Shown piece by piece: positions 34,801-44,226 of a stretch of DNA of 64,000 nucleotides. The first letter of the stretch is position 1, and every line of letters begins with the position of its first letter. Source of the stretch: Paenibacillus azoreducens (GTDB taxonomy: Bacteria > Bacillota > Bacilli > Paenibacillales > Paenibacillaceae); assembly GCF_021654775.1 (NCBI RefSeq), contig NZ_AP025343.1, forward strand, positions 6,762,001-6,826,000, in the 5' to 3' direction. A program made the position numbers and the translations under genes. The notes under the pieces were generated by a model. The model made no database searches. It was given only the letters and a program-made list of their open reading frames with translations, and had not been told where the DNA came from.

Positions 34801-35736
34801 TCATGATCTTGCCCAGGTCAGGCTGTATATGTCTGGCACAATTCCGAAATAATGACGGGCTCCCGCCTGAATCACACCGGCGCAAGTATTAATCGTGCTT
34901 CCTGTCGTATAGATATCGTCGATAAGCAGAATCTGCGGCGTTTTATTAACACCTGGTGTAAGAGGGTGCGGTTGACCACTACCACTGTCATGCAATGCCA
35001 TTTCACGTAAGCGACTGCTATTTGATTTAAGCTCCGCAGTTCGCAGCCGATTCAGCAATCGAAAACCATCCATATGGATATCAAACGCATGTTTCATGGA
35101 TTCAATCCGCTCCTGTCGCGTCTTGAAGCTTTGTTTGCTCGTATGTTCGCTTCGGACAAGCAGCGGCGCCACAGGCAAGCGAAACGCTTTTCCAATTCCT
35201 TCGGCCAGAACCTGCGCCTGATTGAAACCGCGCTCCGTAAGCCTTTCCGCGCTGACCGGAACATACGTCACCACATCAGGACGCCAGAGCCGGGATTGGT
35301 TTAGCAGCTTGAGACGATGAGACTCGGCCGACGTTCTCGCGGCTGTCCCCAAGGTGGCCATGGAAATCTCTCGCTGCATACCGGTCAAAGCCTGTCCCAA
35401 CATCTTCACAAGCAAAGCTGCGTATCGCTCGTGGCCTCTGTATTTATATTGGGCGAGCCATTCTCTCATCACTTCGTTATATCTGACCGCGCTTCTGTTC
35501 ATGACAAAAAAACGCTGCTGCGCCTCCGGCCTCAGACAATCCGGACAGCCGATGGCTCTCCCGCAGCAAAGACAGCGGGGATGCTCGATCCAGGGAATTC
35601 CTTCGGCGCAGCGCCGACAAATTCCGGGCCACTCTCGCGTCAAACGGGTTTTGCCGCCACAGGTAAGGCAGACATCCCCAGGAGGGGCCAGAAGCTCACG
35701 GATCAATCCGGTAAAAAAGGAGGGAATGGAATTCAT
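34801..35736 (-). CDS. comFC: ComF family protein ComFC
   Basis: ComFC assists uptake of transforming single-stranded DNA at the inner face of the membrane. The 311-aa protein has an N-terminal zinc-binding part (VCLTCGGKTR, GICRRCAEG, RCLCCGRAIGCPDCL) and a phosphoribosyltransferase-type domain with the PRPP loop ILLIDDIYTTGSTINTC. QYKYRGHERYAALL and RGFNQAQVLAEGI are family motifs. A serine-rich insert of about 30 residues precedes the PRPP loop. It starts 19 bp after comFA, so the two are co-transcribed. Confidence 0.93.
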   Translation of the reverse strand: MNSIPSFFTGLIRELLAPPGDVCLTCGGKTRLTREWPGICRRCAEGIPWIEHPRCLCCGRAIGCPDCLRPEAQQRFFVMNRSAVRYNEVMREWLAQYKYRGHERYAALLVKMLGQALTGMQREISMATLGTAARTSAESHRLKLLNQSRLWRPDVVTYVPVSAERLTERGFNQAQVLAEGIGKAFRLPVAPLLVRSEHTSKQSFKTRQERIESMKHAFDIHMDGFRLLNRLRTAELKSNSSRLREMALHDSGSGQPHPLTPGVNKTPQILLIDDIYTTGSTINTCAGVIQAGARHYFGIVPDIYSLTWARS

Positions 35737-35754
35737 ATCGTAACATCCTTCCGA

Positions 35755-37773
35755 TTATTTGATATACCCGCGTTTGCGAGCGGTCCGGTTCATGGCCGTA
35801 ATCTGTTTTACGGCCCTTTTCTGGGAAAGGGTCCATTGGGGGGACGCAAAGATGACTCTGCCTGCCGGGTCCTCAGAGGAACGGCCCGCCCGTCCGGCCA
35901 TTTGCACAAGCGAGGCTTCGTCGAATAACCCGCTGTCTGCGTCGGCGATAAAAACATCGCTGCGAGGCACCGTAACGCCCCGCTCCAAAATCGTCGTCGT
36001 CACCAATAGCCGGATCTCGCGCTGGCGAAACCGGATCACCTTATCGGCACGCTGCGGATCCTCCGATGAAGTGCCTTCGACAACGTACCCGCTGAACGCG
36101 CGGCGCAAAATTTGTACAAGCGGCTCAATATGCCGGATGCGCGAAACAAATAGAAATACCTGGGCATCCCGTTCCAATGACTTCCTTAACGCATCCGATA
36201 AACGCCGAAGCAGGAGCGGCTGGCGCAGGCACTGCTCAATGCTTTTAAGTGCGATGCGCCTTGGTACAGGCAAGGGATGTCCATGAAAACGGACCGGCAC
36301 CTTGGCATGCGGCAGTATGCCGCGGGCCGCTTCCTTTTGCAGCGGACGCGGCGGGGTGGCGGACAAATAAACGAATTTCCCGTCCGGCTTGCAGGCGTTT
36401 TGGGCCGCAAAAGCCAGCATCGGGTCGTTATGGTAAGGAAAAGCGTCAAGCTCATCGATCACCACCAGATCAAAAGCTTGATAGAAACGCATCAGCTGAT
36501 GGGTGGTTGCCAGGGTCAGTTCTCCTGCCTGCCATCGTTCGGTGCTGCCTCCATATAAAGTAACGATCCGCGTATCTTGAAAAGCCTTCGCCAGTCGGGG
36601 CGCAAGCTCCAACACGACGTCCCGGCGCGGGGTGGCCACAAGCACGCGCCCGCCCTTATCGAGGATGGAGCCGAGCAACGGGAAAATCATCTCGGTTTTG
36701 CCTGCGCCGGTCACGGCCCATAGCAGAAACCGTGACGGCGCTGCCGGGGCGTGACCGCGCCGCGCCCCGTGCTCTTGCGGCCGCCATGCCCGGCCGCGCC
36801 CTCCTGCGGAGCCCCCACGGGGCGGCTCCGCCAGAAAACCCAGCGCAGCGCAGGCGGCATCGCCCTGCGCTGCGCTAAGCCCCCACCGCCCGCGCACCGC
36901 GGCGGTGGACTGCCCGGCCGCTGCGCGCACGGCCGGGGCCCTTCCCGCTGCTGAGCGAAGCAGCAGCGAACAGGCGCGGCTGCGCCCCAAGGCGAGGCAT
37001 GCCTCGCAGTAGGCGCAGTCCGCGCGGCCGCACGCGGCGCACGCCGCGGCGCCGGTGGCTTCGCTGCCGCAACGCCGGCAGCGGGGGAGCTTGGCGCGGC
37101 CCGTGCGCAGCAGGCCGCGACCCCGTGGCGGGCCGGCATCCGCCGTGAGGCCCGCATCTAGCACCAGCCGGCCTTGCAGGCTGGCCAGCTGGGCGGCGCT
37201 GTGCCAGGCGCCCGCAAGCATGGGCGCCGTCTCCTGCAGCAGCGCATCCACCTCCGCTGCCAGCAGCGATCTGCCCCGCAGCAGCTCTGTTAACATGTCG
37301 GCCTGCCGACTCAGTTCGTCTACTGCTCCCGCTTCATGCAGGCGCTGCTTCATCCGTCCCGCGCTCGCCGGTTCTTCAAGGAGCCGGAAAACAGCTTCCG
37401 GCGGAGTCTTGAGCAAATCCCACAGCCATAGTTCACGGTTTCCATCTTCATCGGAAGTGGTTCCATGACCCGCTTGTCCTCCAAAGAAAGAACCCTCATG
37501 CCTTACGCGCTCTTTCTTTTCCCTTAACTGCTCCTTCAGCCAAAACTCCCATCTCCGTAAGTCCCAGTTCCGCAGATCCGGGCGCTCTTCAAATCGTTGT
37601 TCCAATTCGGCTGCCTGACTCAGCGCCATCGCCCCGGACAAAAATACCATCCTGCCGTTGCAGCCATGTGTATCCACCTGCTGTTTCCACCAGAGCACAT
37701 CTACTCGTATGTCGAGTGACCATTTGATCGTCCAACTCCCTTTGAATCCACGCGCATAAACCGCAACACGCAA
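35755..37773 (-). CDS. comFA: ComFA, DNA translocation helicase of competence
   Basis: ComFA is the ATP-driven motor for DNA uptake. The C-terminal two thirds are a DEAD-type helicase: Walker A VTGAGKTEMIFPL, Walker B VVIDELDAFPY, YLSATPPRP, VLVTTTILERGVT-type motif, and QMAGRAGRSSEDPAG. The middle has a zinc-binding motif (CRRCGSEATGAAACAACGRA, CAYCEACLALG). A TTG at 37773 behind AGGGGGGAGGG is the best start; the frame is open a little further. The DNA coding for residues about 165-355 is exceptionally GC-rich and its protein is alanine/arginine-rich and low in complexity, unlike the flanks. Confidence 0.93.
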   Translation of the reverse strand: MRVAVYARGFKGSWTIKWSLDIRVDVLWWKQQVDTHGCNGRMVFLSGAMALSQAAELEQRFEERPDLRNWDLRRWEFWLKEQLREKKERVRHEGSFFGGQAGHGTTSDEDGNRELWLWDLLKTPPEAVFRLLEEPASAGRMKQRLHEAGAVDELSRQADMLTELLRGRSLLAAEVDALLQETAPMLAGAWHSAAQLASLQGRLVLDAGLTADAGPPRGRGLLRTGRAKLPRCRRCGSEATGAAACAACGRADCAYCEACLALGRSRACSLLLRSAAGRAPAVRAAAGQSTAAVRGRWGLSAAQGDAACAALGFLAEPPRGGSAGGRGRAWRPQEHGARRGHAPAAPSRFLLWAVTGAGKTEMIFPLLGSILDKGGRVLVATPRRDVVLELAPRLAKAFQDTRIVTLYGGSTERWQAGELTLATTHQLMRFYQAFDLVVIDELDAFPYHNDPMLAFAAQNACKPDGKFVYLSATPPRPLQKEAARGILPHAKVPVRFHGHPLPVPRRIALKSIEQCLRQPLLLRRLSDALRKSLERDAQVFLFVSRIRHIEPLVQILRRAFSGYVVEGTSSEDPQRADKVIRFRQREIRLLVTTTILERGVTVPRSDVFIADADSGLFDEASLVQMAGRAGRSSEDPAGRVIFASPQWTLSQKRAVKQITAMNRTARKRGYIK

Positions 37774-37803
37774 AATATTCCCTCCCCCCTGATCAGTCAC
37801 GCT

Positions 37804-38045
37804 TAACGGACACCACGGACGCTAATTCGTAAAAAACAGCAATTTTCAAAATCTAACGGTCACCACAGCACTTAATTGATGCAAACTACTGCCAAAAGGG
37901 GGCATTTTCACTAAATAGCGGCTGCAGTGTCCGTTAGAAATCATATTAGCCGAAATCACCCTCTTTAGCGGTTGTTGTGCCCATTAGAAATCACAATCAC
38001 CGGAATTACCTCCCATAGCTGCAACTGTATCCGTACCTCGTATTC
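37804..38045. repeat. Family E hairpin repeats, copy E3
   Basis: Left arms TAACGGACACCACGG and CTAACGGTCACCACAGCAC are answered by GCGGCTGCAGTGTCCGTTAG near 37922-37941 and by degenerate right arms further on (GTTGTGCCCATTAG). Confidence 0.65.
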
Positions 38046-38699
38046 AAGCGTTCATCTCACGAATTCCTACTCATTCACAGGATTTCATCGCTTCAAAGCA
38101 GAGGGACAAGTCTCGAAAAGGCTGGAGGCCATTTAGAAACCCGCTTAGCTTCACGGCCACCACCAACACTTTAATGCGAAAAATAATGATTCCACTTGCC
38201 CGCTCCTTTTTCTTTTCTTTATAGAAGTGTAGGCTCAATACCGAAATTAGTTCTTGTTAATAGTACGGGTTGGCCGGCTGAGGCTCCGGATCCTTATTCC
38301 GATCGCTGTTGTCCCCAATTTTTTTGATCATAGCCTTACACAAGTTAGAATCCACATGACCTCACGGTCACCACCAACGATAAAAATGTTATGAGTTTTG
38401 TCTCAAAACGCAAAAGCACATTTTCGTATAAAATTAACTGACAAAACATATGCCTTTCGATGCCAGCTTTCCTTCGGAAAGCTTATAGGTGAACGCCGCT
38501 TCCGCTTCATAAGAATCGATTCTGCCCCCTCCGTTACTCCGCTTCTTCAGTGGATCGATGGCCGATCCCTGTCGATCACTAATCAGATATCGAACCAAAA
38601 TCTGCACAGCAAAAAAACACACCTCCCACGGTTCCCCCGTAACGAAGTGTGCTTCACTGTTCAAAGCTCCGTATGCCGCAATCGGCCGCAGGCCGTATC
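38046..38699. other. Repeat-rich intergenic region with disrupted family B copy (B5)
   Basis: No gene is supportable. At about 38281-38345 and 38460-38545 lie the two halves of a family B repeat (CCGATCGCTGTTGTCCCC and GCTTTCCTTCGGAAAGCTT, AATCGATTCTGCCCCCTCCG). Between them is a segment (ACATGACCTCACGGTCACCA and TGTCTCAAAACGCAAAA) that also occurs at 10732-10812. Confidence 0.55.
38609..38656 (-). terminator. Terminator of the 127-aa protein gene
   Basis: GCACAC and GTGTGT enclose a second pair ACGG/CCGT; TTTTTTT follows on the minus strand. 44 bp after the stop. Confidence 0.65.
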
Positions 38700-39083
38700 C
38701 TATACATAAGGAATTTGCCCCGCTTCATGCGGATTTCGCAAATCGATCATCCTGATATCCGAATGCTCGGCATGATTCAGAATCGAATAATCCGTCGTGA
38801 CGGACAATTCCAAATTGCCATAACGCCCAAGCCGCTCGATAATGCCGAGCGTATCATCGGCCGAATCGATGTCAACCACCGTTAGCCGTATGTTGGTGCC
38901 TGTGATCAGGGCGTACAGCCCCAATGCGCGGATATACCATTCGATCTGATGCTCATGGTTGGAAGTCACCAGAATATAATGAATCCGCCTGAAATCCTTC
39001 CGTTTCTGCCAAATATGAAAAGCATGAACCGCCGCAACCGCGAACGCATACGCCATCAAGATCCACAATAACGTCGTCCACAT
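38700..39083 (-). CDS. Hypothetical membrane-anchored protein, 127 aa
   Basis: The protein has one N-terminal membrane helix (LLWILMAYAFAVAAVHAFHI), a basic stretch (WQKRKDFRR), and a cytoplasmic alpha/beta part (IHYILVTSNHEHQIEWYIRA, NIRLTVVDIDSADDTLGIIE) that looks like a small Rossmann-type fold. I know of no function. GGGGAGG precedes the ATG. It is a single-gene unit with a terminator, between comFA and degU. Confidence 0.8.
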   Translation of the reverse strand: MWTTLLWILMAYAFAVAAVHAFHIWQKRKDFRRIHYILVTSNHEHQIEWYIRALGLYALITGTNIRLTVVDIDSADDTLGIIERLGRYGNLELSVTTDYSILNHAEHSDIRMIDLRNPHEAGQIPYV

Positions 39084-39138
39084 GCCGACTCACCTCCCCG
39101 TATACCAACACTATATGCCGGTATAAGGAGGTCGGTGA

Positions 39139-39174
39139 ATGAAAGCGTATTTTATGCCCACACCTATCATATAG
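39139..39174 (+). CDS. Possible 11-residue peptide
   Basis: MKAYFMPTPII, preceded by AAGGAGG with 8 nt spacing. It is the only plus-strand signal here. Nothing follows it that it could attenuate, except a hairpin (CCAGGTT/AACCTGG) at 39190-39218. It may be a chance Shine-Dalgarno match. Confidence 0.2.
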   Translation: MKAYFMPTPII

Positions 39175-39242
39175 GTCACGGCTGCAGCCCAGGTTCAGTG
39201 GGAAATTTCACAACCTGGTTTAGGGGTAACCCCAAATCTAAA

Positions 39243-39293
39243 GAGGTTGTTCAAAAAGTTCGCTTTTGAAAACCGCCCTTTTTGAACACGCAC
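39243..39293. mobile_element. Family C element, minimal copy C2
   Basis: Only 51 bp long: GAGGTTGTTCAAAAAG at one end and CTTTTTGAACACGCAC at the other, nearly nothing between. Flanks are CTAAA (39238-39242) and TTAAA (39294-39298), a 5-bp duplication with one change. The right flank contains the degU stop codon. Confidence 0.7.
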
Positions 39294-40016
39294 TTAAAGG
39301 GTCACCCATCCATATTTGATCGAATTGATTACCGCTTGCGTACGGTCATCGACTTCCATCTTTTGCAAGATGCTGCTGACATGGTTTTTGACCGTCTTCT
39401 CGCTGATAAAGAGATATTCGCCGATCATTTTATTGCTTTTGCCTTCTGCCATCAAGCGCAGCACTTCCGCTTCGCGCCGGGTGAGCGGGTTGTTCTCGCC
39501 GGCCACAAATTTCACGCCTGCTTCCCTGACTCCGCTCTCTGTCATGGCCCCCGTCTCATTGAGGAAGGTCATGCGGCGCAGCTGCTGAATCAGTTTCCCC
39601 GTTACCTTCGGATGGATAAAAGCATATCCCTCCTGTACCGAGCGGATCGCGTTAATCAGCGATTCGGCTTCCATATCTTTGAGCAGGTAGCCGTTCGCGC
39701 CTTTACGCAGCGTTTCAAACACATAACTTTCGTCATCATGAATCGATAGAATAATGACTTTTACGTCCGGAAACAACTCCCGGAGCTTCTCGGTTGCCTC
39801 CACGCCGTTTTCGACAGGCATGTTGATGTCCATGAGTACAATATCCGGTTTTCTTTCGTTGCAGAACTCCAATACCTGAATTCCGTCCCCGCATTCGCCG
39901 ATGACTTCAATGTCATCCTCCATGTTCAAAATGCGCTTTAGACCCTCGCGAAACAGTTGATGATCGTCAGCCAAGAGGACTTTAATGTTTGTTTTGCCAG
40001 AATCCCTGTTTTCCAT
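39294..40016 (-). CDS. degU: Response regulator DegU
   Basis: DegU controls exoenzymes, motility, competence and biofilm genes. The 240-aa protein has a receiver domain ([18 protein letters not shown], phosphorylation Asp near 63 in [20 protein letters not shown]) and a LuxR-type HTH ([36 protein letters not shown]). GGAG lies 7 nt upstream; it starts 4 bp after degS, so they form one operon. A family C element is inserted at its stop codon; the stop remains TAA. Confidence 0.97.
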   Translation of the reverse strand: MENRDSGKTNIKVLLADDHQLFREGLKRILNMEDDIEVIGECGDGIQVLEFCNERKPDIVLMDINMPVENGVEATEKLRELFPDVKVIILSIHDDESYVFETLRKGANGYLLKDMEAESLINAIRSVQEGYAFIHPKVTGKLIQQLRRMTFLNETGAMTESGVREAGVKFVAGENNPLTRREAEVLRLMAEGKSNKMIGEYLFISEKTVKNHVSSILQKMEVDDRTQAVINSIKYGWVTL

Positions 40017-40020
40017 CCTG

Positions 40021-41190
40021 TTACTCCTTTCCCTTCTCCACGTTCGTTGGGATATGGATTACGATCTTTGTGCCCTGGTTCTCTGCGGATTCGAGTTCCA
40101 TTCTTCCTTCGAGCAGCTCTACTCTCTCACGCATGCCGATCAGGCCGAAATGATCTTTCGATTTCTGCTCCAGAAGTTCAACATTAAAACCCAGTCCATT
40201 ATCTTGCACCATAATTTTGACCATCTGGGCCTGGTATGTAATTTCGACTAACACGTAAGTCGGATAGGCATGCTTGGCCGCGTTGCTGAGCGCTTCCTGC
40301 ACCAAGCGGTAAATGGCCGCTTCCATCGCGGAGGAAAGGCGGTGCTCCTTGCCCCGTGTTTCGAAAATCGAACGGATCTTGGTTTTTTCCTCATAATCAT
40401 GCACGTATTTCCGCAGTGTAGGAATCAGACCCAAATCATCAAGGGCCATAGGCCTGAGATTAAAGATAACCTTCCGCATTTCTTCCAGGCTGGAGCGAAC
40501 TTGTCCCTTCAAATCTAATATTTCGTCCTGCACCATCTTAAATTCCTGCTTCACCATCATTCTTTCCACAATTTCTGTGCGGAGAACCAGATTGGCGAGC
40601 AGCTGCGCAGGACCATCATGGATTTCGCGGGCAATGCGTTTGCGTTCCTCTTCCTGAGCCAATATGATTTTCAGACCGATTAGCTGGCGGTTTTTAGCCG
40701 TTTCGATAATCCGCGTGACCTGTCCAAGTTCGCCTGACAAGTATTCCAGCACCACACCCATCTGTGATCCGATGGATTCAGCACGTTCAACAGAGCTCTC
40801 GACATTCCGAACCCTTTTTTGCAATTCATCGCGTCTGGCCTTCAGATACATTTCCTTCTCGCGATAAATCATCAGATCGAGCTGAAGCTGGGTCGCCTTC
40901 TCATACGCCTGCCTGATATCATCCTCCTTGTACCGGACGAAGTCCCGGCTGACTTCCGTCAGCCGGATGCGGGAACGCCGGTAGTTCAGCTCAAGCTGAT
41001 CCACCTTCTGCAGCGTCTCCACCGTTTCCTTCATCACATGCTGAAGTTCCTGATTCAAAGTGGCAAGTTCATCACGGGCCGCCTCGAGAATCTCAAACAT
41101 CTGGTATTTGCTGTTCTCCACCACATGAATGGCGTTCTTAATGACGCGGTCAATCGCATCGGCTTGAAAATCCACGAATGTCTTCTCCAT
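40021..41190 (-). CDS. degS: Sensor histidine kinase DegS
   Basis: A cytoplasmic kinase of the HisKA_3/NarL class with no membrane helix. Residues 1-180 are the coiled-coil DegS sensor domain (TLNQELQHVMKETVETLQKV, EKEMYLKARRDELQKRVRNV). The phosphorylated histidine is in RKRIAREIHDGPAQLLANLV, and the ATPase has YRLVQEALSNAAKHA and MVQDNGLGFN, HFGLIGMRERVELL. The Shine-Dalgarno is poor. It follows a large exoprotein gene by 75 bp and precedes degU. Confidence 0.97.
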   Translation of the reverse strand: MEKTFVDFQADAIDRVIKNAIHVVENSKYQMFEILEAARDELATLNQELQHVMKETVETLQKVDQLELNYRRSRIRLTEVSRDFVRYKEDDIRQAYEKATQLQLDLMIYREKEMYLKARRDELQKRVRNVESSVERAESIGSQMGVVLEYLSGELGQVTRIIETAKNRQLIGLKIILAQEEERKRIAREIHDGPAQLLANLVLRTEIVERMMVKQEFKMVQDEILDLKGQVRSSLEEMRKVIFNLRPMALDDLGLIPTLRKYVHDYEEKTKIRSIFETRGKEHRLSSAMEAAIYRLVQEALSNAAKHAYPTYVLVEITYQAQMVKIMVQDNGLGFNVELLEQKSKDHFGLIGMRERVELLEGRMELESAENQGTKIVIHIPTNVEKGKE

Positions 41191-41265
41191 TTCTTACCAT
41201 TACAGTTCTATATAGAATGAGCTTCTATCCTCGTCCAAGTTCATTTCTATACATATCATACCATA

Positions 41266-43977
41266 TCATGATTCAATGGTGATGGTCTTCGTGTTTTGTT
41301 CCCATTTTACATTTAATCCTAATTGCTCGGATACGAGTCTAAGTGGGACTAAAGTCCGATTTTGACTGATGAAAGGCGAAACATCTGCACCTTTGCGCTT
41401 GCCATTCAGGATAAAATCCTTACTTCCAACCTTCAGATCCATGACTTTTCCGCCACGGACGACGGTGATTCTCTGATTGGCCGCATCCCAGGAAGCCCTC
41501 CCGCCAAACGTGTCGAGCACGTATTTGATCGGGATATAGGTACTGCTACCCTTTACGACCGGTGCTGTATCCATCGTTTTTTTTTTATCATCAGCCGTGA
41601 AGGACTTTTGTCCGACCGACATGACTACTTTGCCTGTGGGCAGCCCCGCTTCGCTGGACAAAGAGGGCATCGTCAATTTGATATTGTCAAAAGCCACCGT
41701 ACCGGTCTTGGCGCGTTCATCCTGACCTTCTTCCACATTCACGACATAAAGGCGCTTGAGCTTCGCAGGGAAAGCAATGCCCTTATCGCTCAAATCGATT
41801 TGCAGGGTCTTCCAGCCGTCCCAGTCGATCGCTTTGGCCAGATCCAGATAAATCGTGTTGCCTTTGCTGTCTATCAGTTCCGCCCGTGCCCAGTTCAGGC
41901 TGTGGTCTCCCAAGACATCGATCGACATCGAGGTTGCCGGAGCCGAAATGGTCTTGCCTTCGGAGCCGTTCAATTCGGCGTAAGCGTACATTTTGCCCGT
42001 TCCCGCCGTCATGTCGTATGTCAGCTGCAGCACTTTGGAATTGGCATGATCGCCGCTGCCTTGAGTGATGCTGGCCGTACCGGTCACCTGCGGATTATTG
42101 CTTGTAAATTTCACCGGATAGCTGACATTTTCAAAGTTTTCCCATACATCTTCACCAGCTGCAGACAATACCACTGTCGTGCTGAAGCCGTTATATCGTG
42201 CAATCGCGTAACCGACCTTGGCGTCCGGATCAACCGAATTGACAGTCAGCTTGCCGTTTTGCACGCTGCCCTTAAATCCGATGAATTCCCATTTCAGGGC
42301 GCTGTCAGGCACATCGATCTTCTGGCCGTCCTTCGTCGTTGCCGTAACCGGCACGGACACCGTACTTCCTGCTTTCAGCGGCGCCGTTGCCGAACCCACA
42401 GTCAATGCGCTCAGGTCGTCCGCGCCAAGCACCTTCACTTCCATCGTGGCGCTGGCTTGTCCGCTTACAGCGGTGATTTTGGCCGTTCCCGGACTAACGC
42501 CGGTTACCGTTTGGCCGCTGACTTTAATATTGCCGTTGCTGGATTTCCAGGTTGGCGTCAGACTGGAAACATCCACCGGGTTGTAGTAGCTGTCATAACC
42601 TTTTAATTTGAATGTTGCCTGCTGCCCGATCAGAATCGCCGACGATCCGCTGATCTTCAGCCCTTTCAGCTCGCCTTTCGGAGCTTCCGAGTACACGCCG
42701 ACCGCGTTGACAACGCTGCGCTGTTCCGTACCGTATTCCGTATTAAAAGTCAGCACCGCATCCGTGTCCCCGAGCGGACGGCTAACCATGGTCGTCGAAC
42801 CGCCGCCATCCAGGTTCATGCCTTTCCATACGCCGGTATCGATCATAAAAGATTGCAATTCGCTCAGCGACATGCCGGAGCTGTTATCATTTTTCTCTAC
42901 CGCGACAATGTAAGCGTAACGCTCATCCTTCGAATAACCCAGCGCGGTCCGGGCGCGGTATCCCCCAATGCTGGACACGCTGCGCGAGTACGATGTCGCT
43001 TTTCCGTTGTTCACCAGAATCGTATGGCCGCCAATCATCATCTGCAGGTCGGCAGGATTTACCGACGGTCCCATCGTCTTGGAGTTCAGCTTATAGCTGG
43101 TTTGCAGCTTTTGGCCGACTGCCAAATGGCTTTTTACGAAATCGGCTGCCTTGCCATGCGTCCGCAAAATATATCCGTTCTGCGGCGCCGACATGCCCAC
43201 GAATCCTCCCACATCGGAAATCTGCGTGATCACGTCGTTTTCTACCATCACCTCTACCGGCGAGGTCGAGCTGTTTTTCGGACGTTCCGTCGACTTCCAT
43301 GCGCTTGTATAAATATACATGGCATCGACATGGCTGTAAGTCTGACCGCTGGATTCCGGATTATAGGAAGTTTTGTTGATCCCCGCCAGCGGGAAGGAAG
43401 CACCGTCTTCAGCCGTAACCGCTCCCTCAAAAGAAAACTCGTCAATCATCGGCTTGCCGCCGGTGGTTACCGCAAAGGCATACATCCCCTTAATATCCGA
43501 CGGCGTAGACAGCAGCTGTCCGTTCGTCACTTGTCCGCCAATCGGGGCGCCATCCGCGGCCGTATTGAAATAGTCTCCGTTGACCGCCACGACGGCCCCG
43601 GTTTCCTTCGCCATGCCGCCTGTGCTTTGTTTCGTCGTAAACTGGCCGTTTTTGCCGTTCATGACATCCAGTTTGACATTCGGGTTCTTAAGGTCTACCC
43701 TAACCACATCCGCCAAAGCCGTCGCCTTTTTCCCGGAACGCGTGGTCGTAAACTTGTATTTAATCAAATTCGCACCCGCCGTGACCGGTTCTTCCGAAAT
43801 CTTCGTTACGGTTGAAGCCGCTGCGCTGGCCACAGATGAAATCGAATACCCGTTCAGCGGAATTCCGCTGCCAACGACCGGAGCGACAAAAAGCAAGCCT
43901 GCGAGCGACACTACCATCCATTTTTTCCCCGAATACAACCCTTGTCTTCTTTCATTCTGCCTTTGGTTCCATTTCAT
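41266..43977 (-). CDS. Secreted phosphodiester glycosidase-type protein with Ig-like and copper-amine-oxidase-like domains
   Basis: The 903-aa protein has a signal peptide after a basic leader (KKWMVVSLAGLLFVAPVVGS). Residues about 70-430 are a NAGPA-type phosphodiester glycosidase domain (VRVDLKNPNVKLDVMNGKNG, TGAVVAVNGDYFNTAADGAP, MNLDGGGSTTMVSRPLGD). A Big_2-like Ig domain follows (LIGQQATFKLKGYD, SPGTAKITAVSGQASATMEV), then a carbohydrate-binding-like beta region, and finally a copper amine oxidase N-terminal-like wall domain (STYIPIKYVLDTFGGRASWD, RTLVPLRLVSEQLGLNVKWE). It probably acts on cell-wall polymers or sugar phosphodiesters outside the cell. It lies directly upstream of degSU. 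Confidence 0.88.
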   Translation of the reverse strand: MKWNQRQNERRQGLYSGKKWMVVSLAGLLFVAPVVGSGIPLNGYSISSVASAAASTVTKISEEPVTAGANLIKYKFTTTRSGKKATALADVVRVDLKNPNVKLDVMNGKNGQFTTKQSTGGMAKETGAVVAVNGDYFNTAADGAPIGGQVTNGQLLSTPSDIKGMYAFAVTTGGKPMIDEFSFEGAVTAEDGASFPLAGINKTSYNPESSGQTYSHVDAMYIYTSAWKSTERPKNSSTSPVEVMVENDVITQISDVGGFVGMSAPQNGYILRTHGKAADFVKSHLAVGQKLQTSYKLNSKTMGPSVNPADLQMMIGGHTILVNNGKATSYSRSVSSIGGYRARTALGYSKDERYAYIVAVEKNDNSSGMSLSELQSFMIDTGVWKGMNLDGGGSTTMVSRPLGDTDAVLTFNTEYGTEQRSVVNAVGVYSEAPKGELKGLKISGSSAILIGQQATFKLKGYDSYYNPVDVSSLTPTWKSSNGNIKVSGQTVTGVSPGTAKITAVSGQASATMEVKVLGADDLSALTVGSATAPLKAGSTVSVPVTATTKDGQKIDVPDSALKWEFIGFKGSVQNGKLTVNSVDPDAKVGYAIARYNGFSTTVVLSAAGEDVWENFENVSYPVKFTSNNPQVTGTASITQGSGDHANSKVLQLTYDMTAGTGKMYAYAELNGSEGKTISAPATSMSIDVLGDHSLNWARAELIDSKGNTIYLDLAKAIDWDGWKTLQIDLSDKGIAFPAKLKRLYVVNVEEGQDERAKTGTVAFDNIKLTMPSLSSEAGLPTGKVVMSVGQKSFTADDKKKTMDTAPVVKGSSTYIPIKYVLDTFGGRASWDAANQRITVVRGGKVMDLKVGSKDFILNGKRKGADVSPFISQNRTLVPLRLVSEQLGLNVKWEQNTKTITIES

Positions 43978-44226
43978 GAAGCGCTACTCTCCCATCTTTT
44001 TTTGAAAACGCGTTCGATTCTGGTTCATTCAAAAGAATGCTTACATCTCTACTGACGTTATTGCAAACTGAAAGATTTACTTTTTGAGCAATAATGAACA
44101 TTAGAAAAAAATTCTATAATCTTAAAAGTTACTAACCTGTAACCTCCGTACTATTTAATAGACTGTTTAAAACCCGAAAAGTTACGGAAAAAGCTGCATT
44201 TTTTAACGAATTTGCTCGATTTGGCG

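Noticed and set aside
36249..37468. Several frames on both strands in the GC-rich part of comFA
   Set aside because: High GC removes stop codons in all frames; only the comFA frame continues helicase and zinc-binding motifs.
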